This document shows, in pieces, positions 6,705-15,351 of a stretch of 64,000 nt of DNA; position 1 is the stretch's first letter; each line of letters starts with the position of its first letter. The DNA comes from Salinigranum halophilum (lineage in GTDB: Archaea > Halobacteriota > Halobacteria > Halobacteriales > Haloferacaceae), in contig NZ_SSNL01000003.1 of NCBI RefSeq assembly GCF_007004735.1, positions 682,001-746,000 on the forward strand, given 5' to 3'. Made by a program: the position numbers and the translations under genes. Below the pieces are notes generated by a model. That model ran no database searches. It was not told the DNA's origin and worked only from the letters and a program-made list of their open reading frames with translations.

Positions 6705-7847
6705 TCACCACATCGAGTCGGCCTTCTCTCCCCGAATCTTTGAGTCAGAGTGGACGTATCGCATAGTCGTACTACTACTCTTGTGACGCAACTGGTCGCG
6801 GGCGTGGTGGATTCCCTCGTTGTTGGCCCACAGAGTCGCAACACCGTGGCGAATCGAGTACCACGAGAGGTCGCGCCCCTGGCTGTCTATGTCAGCTTCT
6901 TCCAGCAATTTGTCAAGCAAGTAGTTGAGCGAGTTCGAGTCGTAGGGGTTCGCGCGTTGAGTCAGCCAGAGGTCGTCACGGCCGTCGTAGTCTTCGTAGA
7001 CCTGCCGTTCGTTCATCCAGCGTCCAAGCGCATCGACCGTCTTCTGTGAGAGGGCGCACGACCAGTTCTCGTAATTCTTCGTCGATTCTTCTTTCGGGAT
7101 ATTGAGTTCCCCATGTTGGAGGTTCACCCAGTCGACCGTCGCGCGGCCGACCTCGATGGGCCGAAGTCCAGTATCAAGCGTGACGGAAACAAGAGATGGG
7201 ACCTTCCAACAGTTCGCCCGTTTGAAGTGGTCGGGACTGATATGTTCCTTCTCGACTCCGAACCGTTGCGCTAAGTGAATTTTCAGATTCTCCCGCTCTT
7301 CAGGTGTCATCGTGCTGTTGTTGTAACTCTTGACTGTGTTGTACGAGAGTGCCGCTTCATAGAGCGCGGGGAATTCGCTCTGACGGAAGTAGTCCCGAGT
7401 GTTACTGGTGGTCGCTTGTGAGAGCTGAACCTTGCAGTCCCACTCGTGGTCAGTGTTCTCCTGATGGTTCTTGTACTTGAACAGGCGTTTGATTGCCTTC
7501 ACGAAGGTCAGGAGGGTCGAGTCGGCGTAATTACTCATCAACGCTAACTCTTCCATCATCTCGTCCGCGTGCGTGGGACCGAAGTTGAGACTGTACTTCC
7601 CTTCAGTGCGCCAGAGCCAGCGGTACGCTTTATCGACCTTGTAGTTCGTCGTCTTGAGTGTCGTAGCTGAGTATCCTCGGCGGCGGGTCGGGTTCTTCCC
7701 CAGAGTGGAGAGCCACTTCAGGAAGTCCTGTTTGAACTTGCGATAATCTGCATCGACGCGCGGGCCGAACTCATCGAGCGCGGATTCAGTCTGCTGTGCG
7801 ACGATACGGAAATCGTAATCCGGGGATTCGTCTGTGTTTGAGTCCAT
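6705..7847 (-). CDS. Tyrosine recombinase/integrase (XerC/D-like)
   Basis: A 380-residue integrase that should catalyse recombination between the element and the tRNA-Gly site. An N-terminal SAM-like core-binding domain covers about residues 35-130; the catalytic domain follows from about 200. Active-site residues are R229 (TGLRPIE), K257, Y330-x-x-R333 followed by H334, H355 (LRHKSSS) and the nucleophile Y364 (MRYVHS). The usual first His of HxxR is Tyr here. The gene is intact after integration, so it is not of the split SSV1 type. Its N-terminus faces the tRNA gene. Confidence 0.9.
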   Translation of the reverse strand: MDSNTDESPDYDFRIVAQQTESALDEFGPRVDADYRKFKQDFLKWLSTLGKNPTRRRGYSATTLKTTNYKVDKAYRWLWRTEGKYSLNFGPTHADEMMEELALMSNYADSTLLTFVKAIKRLFKYKNHQENTDHEWDCKVQLSQATTSNTRDYFRQSEFPALYEAALSYNTVKSYNNSTMTPEERENLKIHLAQRFGVEKEHISPDHFKRANCWKVPSLVSVTLDTGLRPIEVGRATVDWVNLQHGELNIPKEESTKNYENWSCALSQKTVDALGRWMNERQVYEDYDGRDDLWLTQRANPYDSNSLNYLLDKLLEEADIDSQGRDLSWYSIRHGVATLWANNEGIHHARDQLRHKSSSTTMRYVHSDSKIRGEKADSMW

Positions 7848-8009
7848 CGAGCGGGTGTGAAACTGCTATAGTGTCTGTAGGAAGCCCTACAGTAACGGTA
7901 ATCGCGTGACTACGGAGGGTTCGAAAATTAGCGTCTTCTGGATTCTTCGACGTTCATTGTTGCGCCACCAAGGTCAGCGAAAAATGGCGTCAGAGTGCCC
8001 ACAAGGGCG

Positions 8010-8057
8010 GAAGTGCGCTGGCTGGGATTTGAACCCAGGTTGTGACCATGGCAAGGT
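8010..8057 (-). repeat. attR: 48-bp repeat within tRNA-Gly
   Basis: Exact copy of 5851-5898. It covers the 3' part of the intact tRNA-Gly gene, from the anticodon stem to the acceptor end, plus four flanking bases. Together with the left copy it defines the core attachment site of the element. Confidence 0.88.
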
Positions 8058-8084
8058 CACGTGATACCACTACACTACCAGCGC
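8014..8084 (-). tRNA. tRNA-Gly(GCC)
   Basis: A 71-nt tRNA on the minus strand. The acceptor stem pairs GCGCTGG with CCAGCGC, the discriminator base is A (8014), the D arm contains GTGGTATCAC, the anticodon loop is TTGCCAT (anticodon GCC, glycine) and the T arm is CTGGG-TTCAAAT-CCCAG. There is no intron and no encoded CCA. It is the integration target of the adjacent element and remains complete. Confidence 0.96.
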
Positions 8085-8122
8085 GTCCTGCGCGTTCTAC
8101 GCATTAACTGCTAATGCCACGG

Positions 8123-8133
8123 TCATATAAAAA
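8123..8133 (-). promoter_or_regulatory. Box A promoter of tRNA-Gly
   Basis: On the minus strand this reads TTTTTATATGA, a strong TATA-like element about 40 bases upstream of the tRNA 5' end. It is the only AT-rich stretch between the tRNA and the divergent 8256 gene. Confidence 0.6.
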
Positions 8134-8255
8134 TCCGTCCTTTCACCGACGCCGTGGCAGAGAAACACAGGACGAGAGCCTCGCTGTGACACTGTTCGCT
8201 CCCCGAACCAAACATTGATGATAGTTCTCACCCATTGACATATGAGGCACCCTAC

Positions 8256-8600
8256 ATGACGACGAAAGAGATTCTGGACCACCACTGGGATGCGTTCACG
8301 ACACAGGACCTCGACATGGTGATGGAAGACTACGACGAGGGGTCTGTCGTCATCACGAACATGGGCACGTTCCGTGGACTCGACGAGATCGAGGGCCTGT
8401 TCACGAACATCTTCGACGAGTTCTCACAGGCGGGGTCGACGGCCGAACTGGAGATGGAAGAGATCGAAGGCGACACCGCGTACATCGTCTGGCACGGCGA
8501 GACGCCCGACAACCACTACGCGTTCTGCACGGACACGTTCCGCATCGAGGACGGGGTCATCACGATGCAGACGTTCGCCGGCGACGTCCAGCCGAAGTAA
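8256..8600 (+). CDS. SnoaL-like/NTF2-like protein
   Basis: A 114-residue single-domain protein with the NTF2/SnoaL cone fold: an N-terminal helix (ILDHHWDAFTTQDLD), a strand with YDEGSVV, then F-R-G-L-D-E-I followed by a helix and three long strands ending in the conserved IEDGVI-T-QTF. Members include polyketide cyclases and many proteins of unknown role, so no reaction is assigned. ATG 8256 is preferred to the upstream in-frame TTG (8235) because it begins at the usual family N-terminus. Confidence 0.85.
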   Translation: MTTKEILDHHWDAFTTQDLDMVMEDYDEGSVVITNMGTFRGLDEIEGLFTNIFDEFSQAGSTAELEMEEIEGDTAYIVWHGETPDNHYAFCTDTFRIEDGVITMQTFAGDVQPK

Positions 8601-8742
8601 GCCAGGCGGGGGACGAGCGCCACCGAACGAGAACCGCTGCGAACGACTCTCCGTCCGACTCTCCTCGGCTTTCGGTTTCTCTGATTCGCGCCCGCGCGCG
8701 AGGAGTTATTCTCTGCACGCCCCTCGGGATGTCCCCCGAACG

Positions 8743-8761
8743 CGTGTGGGGCCCCCACACG
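8743..8761. promoter_or_regulatory. 19-bp near-palindrome upstream of ribosomal operon
   Basis: CGTGTGGGG (8743-8751) and CCCCACACG (8753-8761) are perfect complements around one base. A smaller pair, ACACG (8772-8776) and CGTGT (8783-8787), follows. They lie in the 293-base gap between the SnoaL-like gene and the translation operon, which otherwise shows only a weak AT-rich spot near 8835. No T-run follows, so an operator or RNA hairpin is more likely than a simple terminator. Confidence 0.4.
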
Positions 8762-8893
8762 TGAACTCTACACACGGATTCTCGTGTTTACGAGACTGTC
8801 AGGGCCTCACACCCCCACACACGATTCGCTACCCTTTTCAACGAGGCTCAGGTACGTTGGGTACAGTCTAGACGCGACGATGGACGGCTCGGC

Positions 8894-9751
8894 ATGACAC
8901 TCAGCGTACTCGTGCCGTCTTCCCTCGTCCGGGAAGCCGAGGACCAACGCGAGGCGACTCGCAAACTCGGCTACGTCGCCCGTGCGGCGACGGTGTTCCG
9001 GGCGGACCGCCTCGTCGTCTTCCCCGACCGGGAAGGCGAGACGAGGTGGGGAGGCGGGTTCGTCGAAACCGTACTCCGGTACGCCGCCACACCACCCCAC
9101 CTCCGAAAGGAGGTGTGGGACAGGCGGGACGAACTGGCGTACGTCGGTGTCTTGCCGCCCCTCCGAATCGCGTCTACGACCGGCTCCGACTCGGACGAGT
9201 CGGGGTCGTTAACACAGGGAATCGTGACTGAGGTCGGACCTGAAGGCCGCGTTCGGGTCACTTGCGGACTGCAACACCCGATCTCGCTCCTCGTCCCCCC
9301 CGAGATGGCGGTCGAGGAGGGAGAGCGCGTCACCATCAGGATCTCTTCGAGAGAGCCGGTCCGTGCGCGGATCGTCGACGCCCCACAGCCGGGGTACGAC
9401 GTCGCCCGTATGGACCTCGCGGAAGCGTTGGCCCGCCCCGACGCCGGGATTCGCGTGGCGACATCCCGCTTCGGGCGGCCGTTGTCCGCCGACGGTGTGG
9501 CGGACCTCTCCCGACAGGTCGCCGGAGGCGCGACAGTCGCCTTCGGCGCACCGGGTCGGGGCCTTCCGGACATCCTCGGCATCGAGACCGAGGCCGTCGC
9601 CGCCGCGGAAGGTGGCGAAGTCGAACCCGACGATCCGGGGTTCGACCTCTGGCTGAATACGATTCCGAATCAGGGCAGCGAGGTCGTGCGGACCGAAGAA
9701 GCCATGTTCGCCTCCCTCGCGTCCCTGACACTCCCAAGCCAGACGGAGTAA
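8894..9751 (+). CDS. SPOUT-family RNA methyltransferase (COG2106-like)
   Basis: A 285-residue protein of the archaeal DUF171/COG2106 SPOUT family, putative RNA N-methyltransferases related to eukaryotic SPOUT1. The N-terminal half-knot (LSVLVPSSLVREA...) is followed by an inserted beta-rich OB-like segment, about residues 108-160 (GIVTEVGPEGRVRV). The C-terminal trefoil knot contains the cofactor loop FGAPGRGLPDIL near residues 216-227. It sits directly upstream of rpl3, five bases apart, a gene order frequent in archaea that suggests rRNA modification or ribosome assembly. Confidence 0.86.
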   Translation: MTLSVLVPSSLVREAEDQREATRKLGYVARAATVFRADRLVVFPDREGETRWGGGFVETVLRYAATPPHLRKEVWDRRDELAYVGVLPPLRIASTTGSDSDESGSLTQGIVTEVGPEGRVRVTCGLQHPISLLVPPEMAVEEGERVTIRISSREPVRARIVDAPQPGYDVARMDLAEALARPDAGIRVATSRFGRPLSADGVADLSRQVAGGATVAFGAPGRGLPDILGIETEAVAAAEGGEVEPDDPGFDLWLNTIPNQGSEVVRTEEAMFASLASLTLPSQTE

Positions 9752-9756
9752 CACAC

Positions 9757-10773
9757 ATGCCACAACCAAGCAGACCACGCAAAGGCTCGATGGGCTACAG
9801 CCCGCGAAAGCGCGCGGAGAGCGAAGTTCCGCGGTTCCGCTCGTGGCCCGACGACGAGGGGTCCCCTGCACTGCAGGGATTCGCCGGCTACAAGGCCGGA
9901 ATGACCCACGTCGTCATGGTCAACGACCAGGCCAACTCCGCCCGCGAGGGGATGGAGGAATCCGTGCCGGTGACCGTCGTCGAGACGCCGCCGATGCGCG
10001 CCGTCGCCCTCAGAGCCTACGAACAGACGTCGTACGGTATGAAGCCGACCACCGAGGTGTGGGCGAGCGAGTTCCACGAGGACCTCTCGCGTACGCTCTC
10101 GCTGCCGGCCGAAGACACGTTCGACGAGGACGCCGACGACCTCCGTGCCCTCCTCGACGAGGGGGCGGTCGACGACCTGCGGATGATCACCCACACGGTC
10201 CCCGGCGCCCTCGCGAACGTCCCGAAGAAGAAGCCCGACGTGATGGAGACGCGCGTCGGCGGCGGCTCGCTCGACGAGCGCGCCGACTTCGCGCTCGACC
10301 TCCTCGCCGAGGGCGGTGAGCACGCCGTCAACGACGTGTTCCGCCCCGGTCAGTACCTCGACGTGTCGGGTATCACGAAGGGGAAGGGCACCCAGGGCCC
10401 CGTCAAGCGCTGGGGCGTCCAGAAGCGCAAAGGGAAGCACGCCCGCCAGGGGTGGCGCCGACGTATCGGCAACCTCGGCCCGTGGAACCCCTCGCGCGTG
10501 CGCTCGACCGTCCCCCAGCAGGGGCAGACGGGCTACCACCAGCGCACCGAGCTCAACAAGCGCCTCATCGACGTCGGGGACGGCTCCGACGCCAGCGTCG
10601 ACGGCGGGTTCGTCAACTACGGCGAGGTCGACGGCTCGTACGCGCTCGTGAAGGGCTCGCTCCCGGGGCCGAACAAACGGCTCCTCCGATTCCGCCCGGC
10701 CGTCCGGCCGAACGACCAGCCGCGCCTCGACCCCGAGGTGCGCTACGTCTCTACCGCTTCGAACCAAGGATAA
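9757..10773 (+). CDS. rpl3: Ribosomal protein uL3
   Basis: Large-subunit protein uL3 (338 residues, usual archaeal length), which reaches the peptidyl-transferase region and helps start 50S assembly. Diagnostic stretches are GFAGYKAGMTHV near residue 44, DVSGITKGKGTQGPVKRWG in the middle, and GQTGYHQRTELNK. The ATG at 9757 begins the basic N-terminal tail (PRKGSMGYSPRKRA). Its stop codon overlaps the uL4 start (TAATG), implying coupled translation. Confidence 0.97.
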   Translation: MPQPSRPRKGSMGYSPRKRAESEVPRFRSWPDDEGSPALQGFAGYKAGMTHVVMVNDQANSAREGMEESVPVTVVETPPMRAVALRAYEQTSYGMKPTTEVWASEFHEDLSRTLSLPAEDTFDEDADDLRALLDEGAVDDLRMITHTVPGALANVPKKKPDVMETRVGGGSLDERADFALDLLAEGGEHAVNDVFRPGQYLDVSGITKGKGTQGPVKRWGVQKRKGKHARQGWRRRIGNLGPWNPSRVRSTVPQQGQTGYHQRTELNKRLIDVGDGSDASVDGGFVNYGEVDGSYALVKGSLPGPNKRLLRFRPAVRPNDQPRLDPEVRYVSTASNQG

Positions 10774-11516
10774 TGAACGCAACAGTACGCGACCTGAACG
10801 GCGACGATGCGGGCGAGGTCGACCTCCCCGACGTGTTCGACACGCCCTTCCGCCCGGACCTCATCCAGCGGGCGGTCGTCTCCGCACAGGCCAACCGGAA
10901 GCAGGCGTACGGCGCCGACCCCTTCGCCGGGATGCGAACCCCGGCCGAGTCCATGGGTAGTGGGCGCGGCATGGCCCACGTGCCCCGTGAGAACGGGCAG
11001 GGCCGCCGCGTTCCCCAGACCGTGGGTGGCCGCAAGGCCCACCCGCCGAAGGCCGAGAAGGACCAGGGGAAGCGAATCAACGACAAGGAACGGCAGCTCG
11101 CCGTGCGGTCGGCCATCGCGGCCACTGCCGACGTCGACCTCGTCCGCGAGCGCGGGCACCAGTTCGACGACGACGTCGAACTCCCGCTCGTCGTCAGCGA
11201 CGAGTTCGAATCGCTCGTCAAGACGAAAGAGGTCGTCTCCTTCCTCGAGGCCGTCGGCCTGGACGCCGACATCGAGCGCGCGGACGAACGGAAGGTCCGT
11301 GCCGGCCGCGGGAAGACCCGCGGTCGCAAGTACACGCGCCCCACGTCGATCCTCTTCGTCACGAGCGAGGAGCCGTCGAAGGCCGCTCGGAACCTCGCCG
11401 GCGTCGACGTCGCCACCGCGACGAACGTCTCCGCCGAGGACCTCGCGCCGGGCACCCACGCCGGTCGACTGACCGTGTGGACCGAGAGCGCCCTCGCGGA
11501 GGTGGCAGAGCGATGA
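10773..11516 (+). CDS. rpl4: Ribosomal protein uL4
   Basis: Large-subunit protein uL4, 247 residues. Its extended loop, rich in Gly and Arg (MGSGRGMAHVPRE followed by GRRVPQTVGGRKAHPPK, about residues 60-100), lines the exit tunnel. The globular part contains RKYTRPTSILFVTS near residue 185. The start overlaps the uL3 stop and the stop overlaps the uL23 start (ATGA). Confidence 0.97.
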   Translation: MNATVRDLNGDDAGEVDLPDVFDTPFRPDLIQRAVVSAQANRKQAYGADPFAGMRTPAESMGSGRGMAHVPRENGQGRRVPQTVGGRKAHPPKAEKDQGKRINDKERQLAVRSAIAATADVDLVRERGHQFDDDVELPLVVSDEFESLVKTKEVVSFLEAVGLDADIERADERKVRAGRGKTRGRKYTRPTSILFVTSEEPSKAARNLAGVDVATATNVSAEDLAPGTHAGRLTVWTESALAEVAER

Positions 11517-11767
11517 ACGGTGTCATCCACCACCCGCTCGTCACGGAGAAGGCGATGAACGAGATGGACTTCGACAACAAGCTCCAGTTCATCGTCCACC
11601 TCGACGCCACCAAAGACGAGATCAAAGCGCAGGTAGAGAGCCGATACGAGGTCACCATCGACAAAGTGAACACGCAGGTGACTCCGAAAGGTAAGAAGAA
11701 GGCGACCGTGCGTCTGTCCGAGGAGGACGACGCGCAGGAGATCGCCTCCAGAATCGGGGTGTTCTAG
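11513..11767 (+). CDS. rpl23: Ribosomal protein uL23
   Basis: Large-subunit protein uL23, 84 residues, located by the tunnel exit where SRP and SecY dock. It shows the family pattern HHPLVTEKAM at the start, the FIVHLDATKDEIKAQVE helix, and VNTQVTPKGKKKATVRL. The ATG at 11513 overlaps the uL4 stop and gives the normal short archaeal form. Confidence 0.97.
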   Translation: MNGVIHHPLVTEKAMNEMDFDNKLQFIVHLDATKDEIKAQVESRYEVTIDKVNTQVTPKGKKKATVRLSEEDDAQEIASRIGVF

Positions 11768-12499
11768 ATGGGACGACGAATCCAGGGACAGAAACGCGGG
11801 CACGGCTCCTCGACGTACCGAGCGCCGTCGCACCGATACAAGGCTGAACTGTCGCACAAGAAGAGCGAGGAGAAGGACACCGTCTCGGGCACGGTCGTCG
11901 ACATCGAGCACGACCCCGCCCGCAGCGCGCCCATCGCCGCCATCGAGTTCGAAGACGGCGACCAGCGCCTCGTCCTCGCGCCCGAGGGCATCACGGTCGG
12001 CGACACCATCCAGGTCGGTGTCTCCGCCGAGATCAAGCCCGGAAACACGCTCCCGCTCGCGGAGATCCCCGAGGGGGTTCCGGTGTGTAACGTCGAGTCG
12101 TCCCCCGGCGACGGCGGGAAGTTCGCCCGCGCGTCGGGCACCTCGGCACAGCTCCTGAGCCACGACCGCCGCGTCGCGGTCGTGAAGCTCCCCTCGGGCG
12201 AGGTCAAGCGCCTCAGCCCCGAGTGCCGAGCGACAATCGGCGTGGTGGCCGGCGGCGGTCGAACGGAGAAGCCGTTCGTCAAGGCCGGTAACAAGTACCA
12301 CAAGATGCGCTCGCGCGGCTCGAAGTATCCGCGCGTTCGCGGCGTCGCGATGAACGCCGTCGACCACCCGTTCGGTGGCGGCGGTCGACAACACCCCGGC
12401 AAACCCAAGTCCGTCTCGCGTAACGCGCCGCCGGGCCGCAAGGTGGGCGACATCGCCTCCAAGCGGACCGGTCGTGGCGGCAAGGCAGGGAACAAGTAA
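11768..12499 (+). CDS. rpl2: Ribosomal protein uL2
   Basis: Large-subunit protein uL2, 243 residues, needed for subunit joining and peptidyl transfer. The N-terminus ([23 protein letters not shown]) is the archaeal form. The essential C-terminal loop reads [20 protein letters not shown] near residues 195-215, including the His at the peptidyl-transferase-facing tip. It starts right after the uL23 stop. Confidence 0.98.
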   Translation: MGRRIQGQKRGHGSSTYRAPSHRYKAELSHKKSEEKDTVSGTVVDIEHDPARSAPIAAIEFEDGDQRLVLAPEGITVGDTIQVGVSAEIKPGNTLPLAEIPEGVPVCNVESSPGDGGKFARASGTSAQLLSHDRRVAVVKLPSGEVKRLSPECRATIGVVAGGGRTEKPFVKAGNKYHKMRSRGSKYPRVRGVAMNAVDHPFGGGGRQHPGKPKSVSRNAPPGRKVGDIASKRTGRGGKAGNK

Positions 12500-12501
12500 T
12501 C

Positions 12502-12924
12502 ATGAGTTCGGAATACCGTACCGGCCGCGAGGGTGACTTCACCTACCGCGGTCACACGCTCGACGAGTTGCAGGATATGGAGCTCGACGAGGTCGCGGAA
12601 CTGCTCCCCGCTCGCCAGCGGCGAACCATCACCCGAGGGCTGACGGCCCAGCACGAGAAGCTCCTGGAGAACGTCCGCGACGCGGACCCCGAGGAGACGG
12701 CCAACAACCCGATTCGGACGCACCTGCGCGACATGGTCGTCGTGCCGTCGTTCGTCGACAAGACGTTCGCCGTCTACAACGGCCAGGAGTTCGAGCGCGT
12801 GCGTATCCAGCCCGAGATGATCGGGCACTACCTGGGCGAGTTCCAGCTGACGCGGACGTCCGTCGAGCACGGCCAGGCCGGCATCGGTGCGACCCGCTCG
12901 TCGAAGTTCGTGCCACTCAAGTAA
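12502..12924 (+). CDS. rps19: Ribosomal protein uS19
   Basis: Small-subunit protein uS19 of the head, 140 residues. Conserved pieces are [12 protein letters not shown] near the start, [18 protein letters not shown]-like text in the middle (here [15 protein letters not shown]), and the closing [13 protein letters not shown] followed by the Gly/Arg-rich C-terminal tail [14 protein letters not shown]. Two bases separate it from uL2. Confidence 0.97.
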   Translation: MSSEYRTGREGDFTYRGHTLDELQDMELDEVAELLPARQRRTITRGLTAQHEKLLENVRDADPEETANNPIRTHLRDMVVVPSFVDKTFAVYNGQEFERVRIQPEMIGHYLGEFQLTRTSVEHGQAGIGATRSSKFVPLK

Positions 12925-12927
12925 ACC

Positions 12928-13386
12928 ATGGGAATCAACTACAGCGTCGAGGCCGACCCGGAGACCACCGCCAAGGGGATGCTCCGCGACCGGCCCATCA
13001 GCCTCAAGCACAGCAAGGCCATCTCCCGTGCCATCAAGGGGAAGACGGTCACCGAGGCCGAGGCGTACCTCGAGGCCGTCATCAACGAGGAGCGCTCGGT
13101 CCCGTTCAAACAGCACAACTCCGGTGTCGGACACCGCTCCGACATCGAGGGCTGGGACGCGGGTCGCTACCCCGAGAAGGCGTCGAAGGATTTCCTGAAG
13201 CTCATCGAGAACGTCCGCAACAACGCGGACGAGCAGGGCTTCGAGGGGTCGGAGATGACCATCAAGCACGTCGCCGCCCACAAGACGGGCGAGCGTCCCG
13301 GCCGCAAACCGCGCGCGTTCGGTCGCGCCGACCCGTGGAACACGACGCTCTGTGACGTGGAACTCATCATCGAGGAGGCCCAATAA
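12928..13386 (+). CDS. rpl22: Ribosomal protein uL22
   Basis: Large-subunit protein uL22, 152 residues. The helix with [20 protein letters not shown] and the tunnel-lining hairpin containing [21 protein letters not shown] (about residues 115-135) are characteristic of the archaeal form. It starts three bases after uS19 and its stop overlaps the uS3 start codon. Confidence 0.97.
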   Translation: MGINYSVEADPETTAKGMLRDRPISLKHSKAISRAIKGKTVTEAEAYLEAVINEERSVPFKQHNSGVGHRSDIEGWDAGRYPEKASKDFLKLIENVRNNADEQGFEGSEMTIKHVAAHKTGERPGRKPRAFGRADPWNTTLCDVELIIEEAQ

Positions 13387-14333
13387 TGGCAGACGAACAC
13401 CAGTTCATCGAGAACGGACTTCAGCGCTCGCAGATCGACGAGTTCTTCGCGGACGAACTCGGTCGCGCCGGCTACGGCGGGATGGAGGTCGCGAAGACGC
13501 CGATGGGCACCCAGATCGTCCTCAAGGCCGAAAAGCCCGGGATGGTCATCGGGAAGGGCGGGAAGAACATCCGCAAGGTGACCCGCGAACTCGAAGACCG
13601 GTTCAACCTGGACGACCCCCAGATCGACGTCCAGGAGGTCGACGAACCCGACCTGAACGCCCGCATCGTCGCCGACCGCCTCGCCAACGCGCTCGAGCGC
13701 GGCTGGTACTTCCGGAAGGCCGGCCACACGACCATCGACCGCATCATGGAAGCCGGCGCACTCGGCGCCGAGATCGTCCTGAGCGGGAAGGTCACGGGCG
13801 CTCGCTCGCGCGTCGAGAAGTTCAACCGCGGCTACATCAAGCACAACGGTGAGCCCGCGGAGGAGATCGTCGACGAGGGTCAGGGCGTCGCCGTCATGAA
13901 GCTCGGTACCATCGGTGTCACGGTGAAGATCATCCCGCCGGGAGCCGAACTCCCCGACGACTTCTCCATCGAGGAGGACGTCGAGGTCGAGGCCGTCGAG
14001 CAGGTCGCCGAGACCGGCGGCGAGAGCGTCGAGGAACTCCTCGAGGAAGAGCCCGAGGAGGTCCCCGACTTCTCCGAGGAAGACGTCGAGGTCCCCACCG
14101 ACGAGCCCGACGAGGTGCTCGACGAGGAGGTCGTCGAGGTCGAAGAGGAAGTCGTCGACGAGGCCGACGAGGAAGTCGTCGACGAGCCCGACGACACCGA
14201 GGCCGACGAAGCGGCTGCCGAGGCAGCCGCCGAAGAGGCGCTCGACGAGGAGGTCGAGGCGGAAGCCGCCGACCTCGTCGCCGAGATGGAAGCGGCCGAC
14301 GACGACGAAGCCGACGAGGAGGAGGACGCGTAG
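13386..14333 (+). CDS. rps3: Ribosomal protein uS3 with long acidic tail
   Basis: Small-subunit protein uS3, 315 residues, at the mRNA entry site. A KH domain (about residues 15-90) carries the [14 protein letters not shown] loop; the C-terminal domain spans about 100-200. After residue 200 there is a very acidic extension of some 110 residues, built of Glu/Asp/Val repeats such as [17 protein letters not shown] similar but often shorter tail occurs in other haloarchaea. It is probably disordered. Confidence 0.97.
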   Translation: MADEHQFIENGLQRSQIDEFFADELGRAGYGGMEVAKTPMGTQIVLKAEKPGMVIGKGGKNIRKVTRELEDRFNLDDPQIDVQEVDEPDLNARIVADRLANALERGWYFRKAGHTTIDRIMEAGALGAEIVLSGKVTGARSRVEKFNRGYIKHNGEPAEEIVDEGQGVAVMKLGTIGVTVKIIPPGAELPDDFSIEEDVEVEAVEQVAETGGESVEELLEEEPEEVPDFSEEDVEVPTDEPDEVLDEEVVEVEEEVVDEADEEVVDEPDDTEADEAAAEAAAEEALDEEVEAEAADLVAEMEAADDDEADEEEDA

Positions 14334-14540
14334 ATGGCGATCCTCTACACCGCGGAGATCCGCGACATGACGCCCGCCGAGCGACAGGCCGAAGTCGAGG
14401 AGCTCGAGACCGAGCTGCTCAACGCGAAGGCCGTCCAGGCGGCGGGTGGCGCGCCGGACAACCCCGGTCGCGTGAAGGAACTGAAGAAGACCATCGCCCG
14501 GATCAAGACGATCCAGACGGAAGAAGGCGACCTCGAATAA
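14334..14540 (+). CDS. rpl29: Ribosomal protein uL29
   Basis: Large-subunit protein uL29, 68 residues, a helical hairpin near the tunnel exit. The pattern [23 protein letters not shown], a GG turn and [15 protein letters not shown] is typical. It follows uS3 with no gap and its stop overlaps the rnp1 start (TAATG). Confidence 0.97.
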   Translation: MAILYTAEIRDMTPAERQAEVEELETELLNAKAVQAAGGAPDNPGRVKELKKTIARIKTIQTEEGDLE

Positions 14541-15034
14541 TGCCGCTCACGCCCGAGACCCTGACTCGACACGAACTCAACGGCCTCCCCGTGGAGGTCA
14601 AAGCGGCCGCGAACCCCGACCTGGTCGGGATAGCGGGGCGTGTCGTCGTCGAGACGATGCGAACGCTCCACATCGACGATGGCTCTCGGGTGCGGCAGGT
14701 CCCCAAGCAGGGGACGACCTTCGAGTTCCGCCTCACGACCGCAGAGACGGCCGAAGCCCGGCCAGGCGACGCCCCTACCGTCGCCGCCGGTGCTCGGTCA
14801 CGACCCGCAGACACAGATGAAGCCGCCGAAGCTGCGAAGGCTTCGGGGACCGCGTCCGAACTGGTTTCGGGACCCGCAGAATCCGCCACCGACGCCGACT
14901 CCAACGGTGAGTCGGTCGAGGCGGCACGGGTCGAAGCTGGCGAGGGCGTGGCCTACGTTACGGTGGATGGCACACAGCTGCTCTCACGACCCGCGCTCCG
15001 CACGGAGAACGCAGGTGAATCAACATGGCGTTAG
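14540..15034 (+). CDS. rnp1: RNase P protein component 1 (Rpp29/Pop4 type)
   Basis: Protein subunit of archaeal RNase P, which trims tRNA 5' ends; it binds P RNA through a Sm-like barrel. The N-terminal half (residues 1-67) has the normal fold: [21 protein letters not shown], then HIDDG...[12 protein letters not shown]. Archaeal homologs usually end after a short final strand near residue 95-130. Here about 65 Ala/Glu/Ser/Pro-rich residues (68-135) are inserted before a final strand [16 protein letters not shown]. It overlaps the uS17 start by ten bases. Confidence 0.93.
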   Translation: MPLTPETLTRHELNGLPVEVKAAANPDLVGIAGRVVVETMRTLHIDDGSRVRQVPKQGTTFEFRLTTAETAEARPGDAPTVAAGARSRPADTDEAAEAAKASGTASELVSGPAESATDADSNGESVEAARVEAGEGVAYVTVDGTQLLSRPALRTENAGESTWR

Positions 15035-15351
15035 GACTTAACGTACCAGAACCGGAGGAGGCCTGCTCCGACCAGCACTGTCCGTTCCACGGATCGCTTT
15101 CCGTGCGCGGACAGACGCTGGAGGGCACCGTCGCCTCCACAGACATGGACAAGACCGTCGTCGTCGAGCGCGAGTACGACGTTCGCGTCCCCAAATACGA
15201 CCGGTACATGAAGCGTCGGAGTCGGATTCCGGCCCATGCACCGCCGTGTCTGGGACTCGAGCCCGGCGACACGGTCCGTATCGCAGAGACACGACCGCTC
15301 TCGAAGACGAAATCGCACGTGGTCGTCGAACGCGTCGGGGGTGACGACTGA
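15025..15351 (+). CDS. rps17: Ribosomal protein uS17
   Basis: Small-subunit protein uS17, 108 residues, an OB-fold protein of early 30S assembly. The N-terminal C14-S-D-Q-H-C19-P-F-H-G motif is typical of archaeal members. The core contains [28 protein letters not shown] and the closing [16 protein letters not shown] 15025 lies inside the end of rnp1; its stop overlaps the uL14 start. Confidence 0.97.
   Translation: MALGLNVPEPEEACSDQHCPFHGSLSVRGQTLEGTVASTDMDKTVVVEREYDVRVPKYDRYMKRRSRIPAHAPPCLGLEPGDTVRIAETRPLSKTKSHVVVERVGGDD

Larger units (their letters stand above)
5851..8057. mobile_element. Minimal integrated element at tRNA-Gly(GCC)
   Basis: A segment bounded by two identical 48-bp copies of the 3' part of tRNA-Gly(GCC), at 5851-5898 and 8010-8057, which makes the unit 2159 bp. 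Inside are a tyrosine recombinase (6705-7847) and one exported protein (6121-6681), both visibly more AT-rich than the flanks. The right copy belongs to the intact tRNA gene and the left copy is the displaced 3' end. This is the usual outcome of site-specific integration into a tRNA. No replication or virion gene is present, so it is either a minimal element or the remnant of a larger provirus or plasmid. Confidence 0.82.

Noticed and set aside
6750-7049. Plus-strand frame inside the integrase gene
   Set aside because: Antisense to the conserved catalytic domain and with no promoter or homology.
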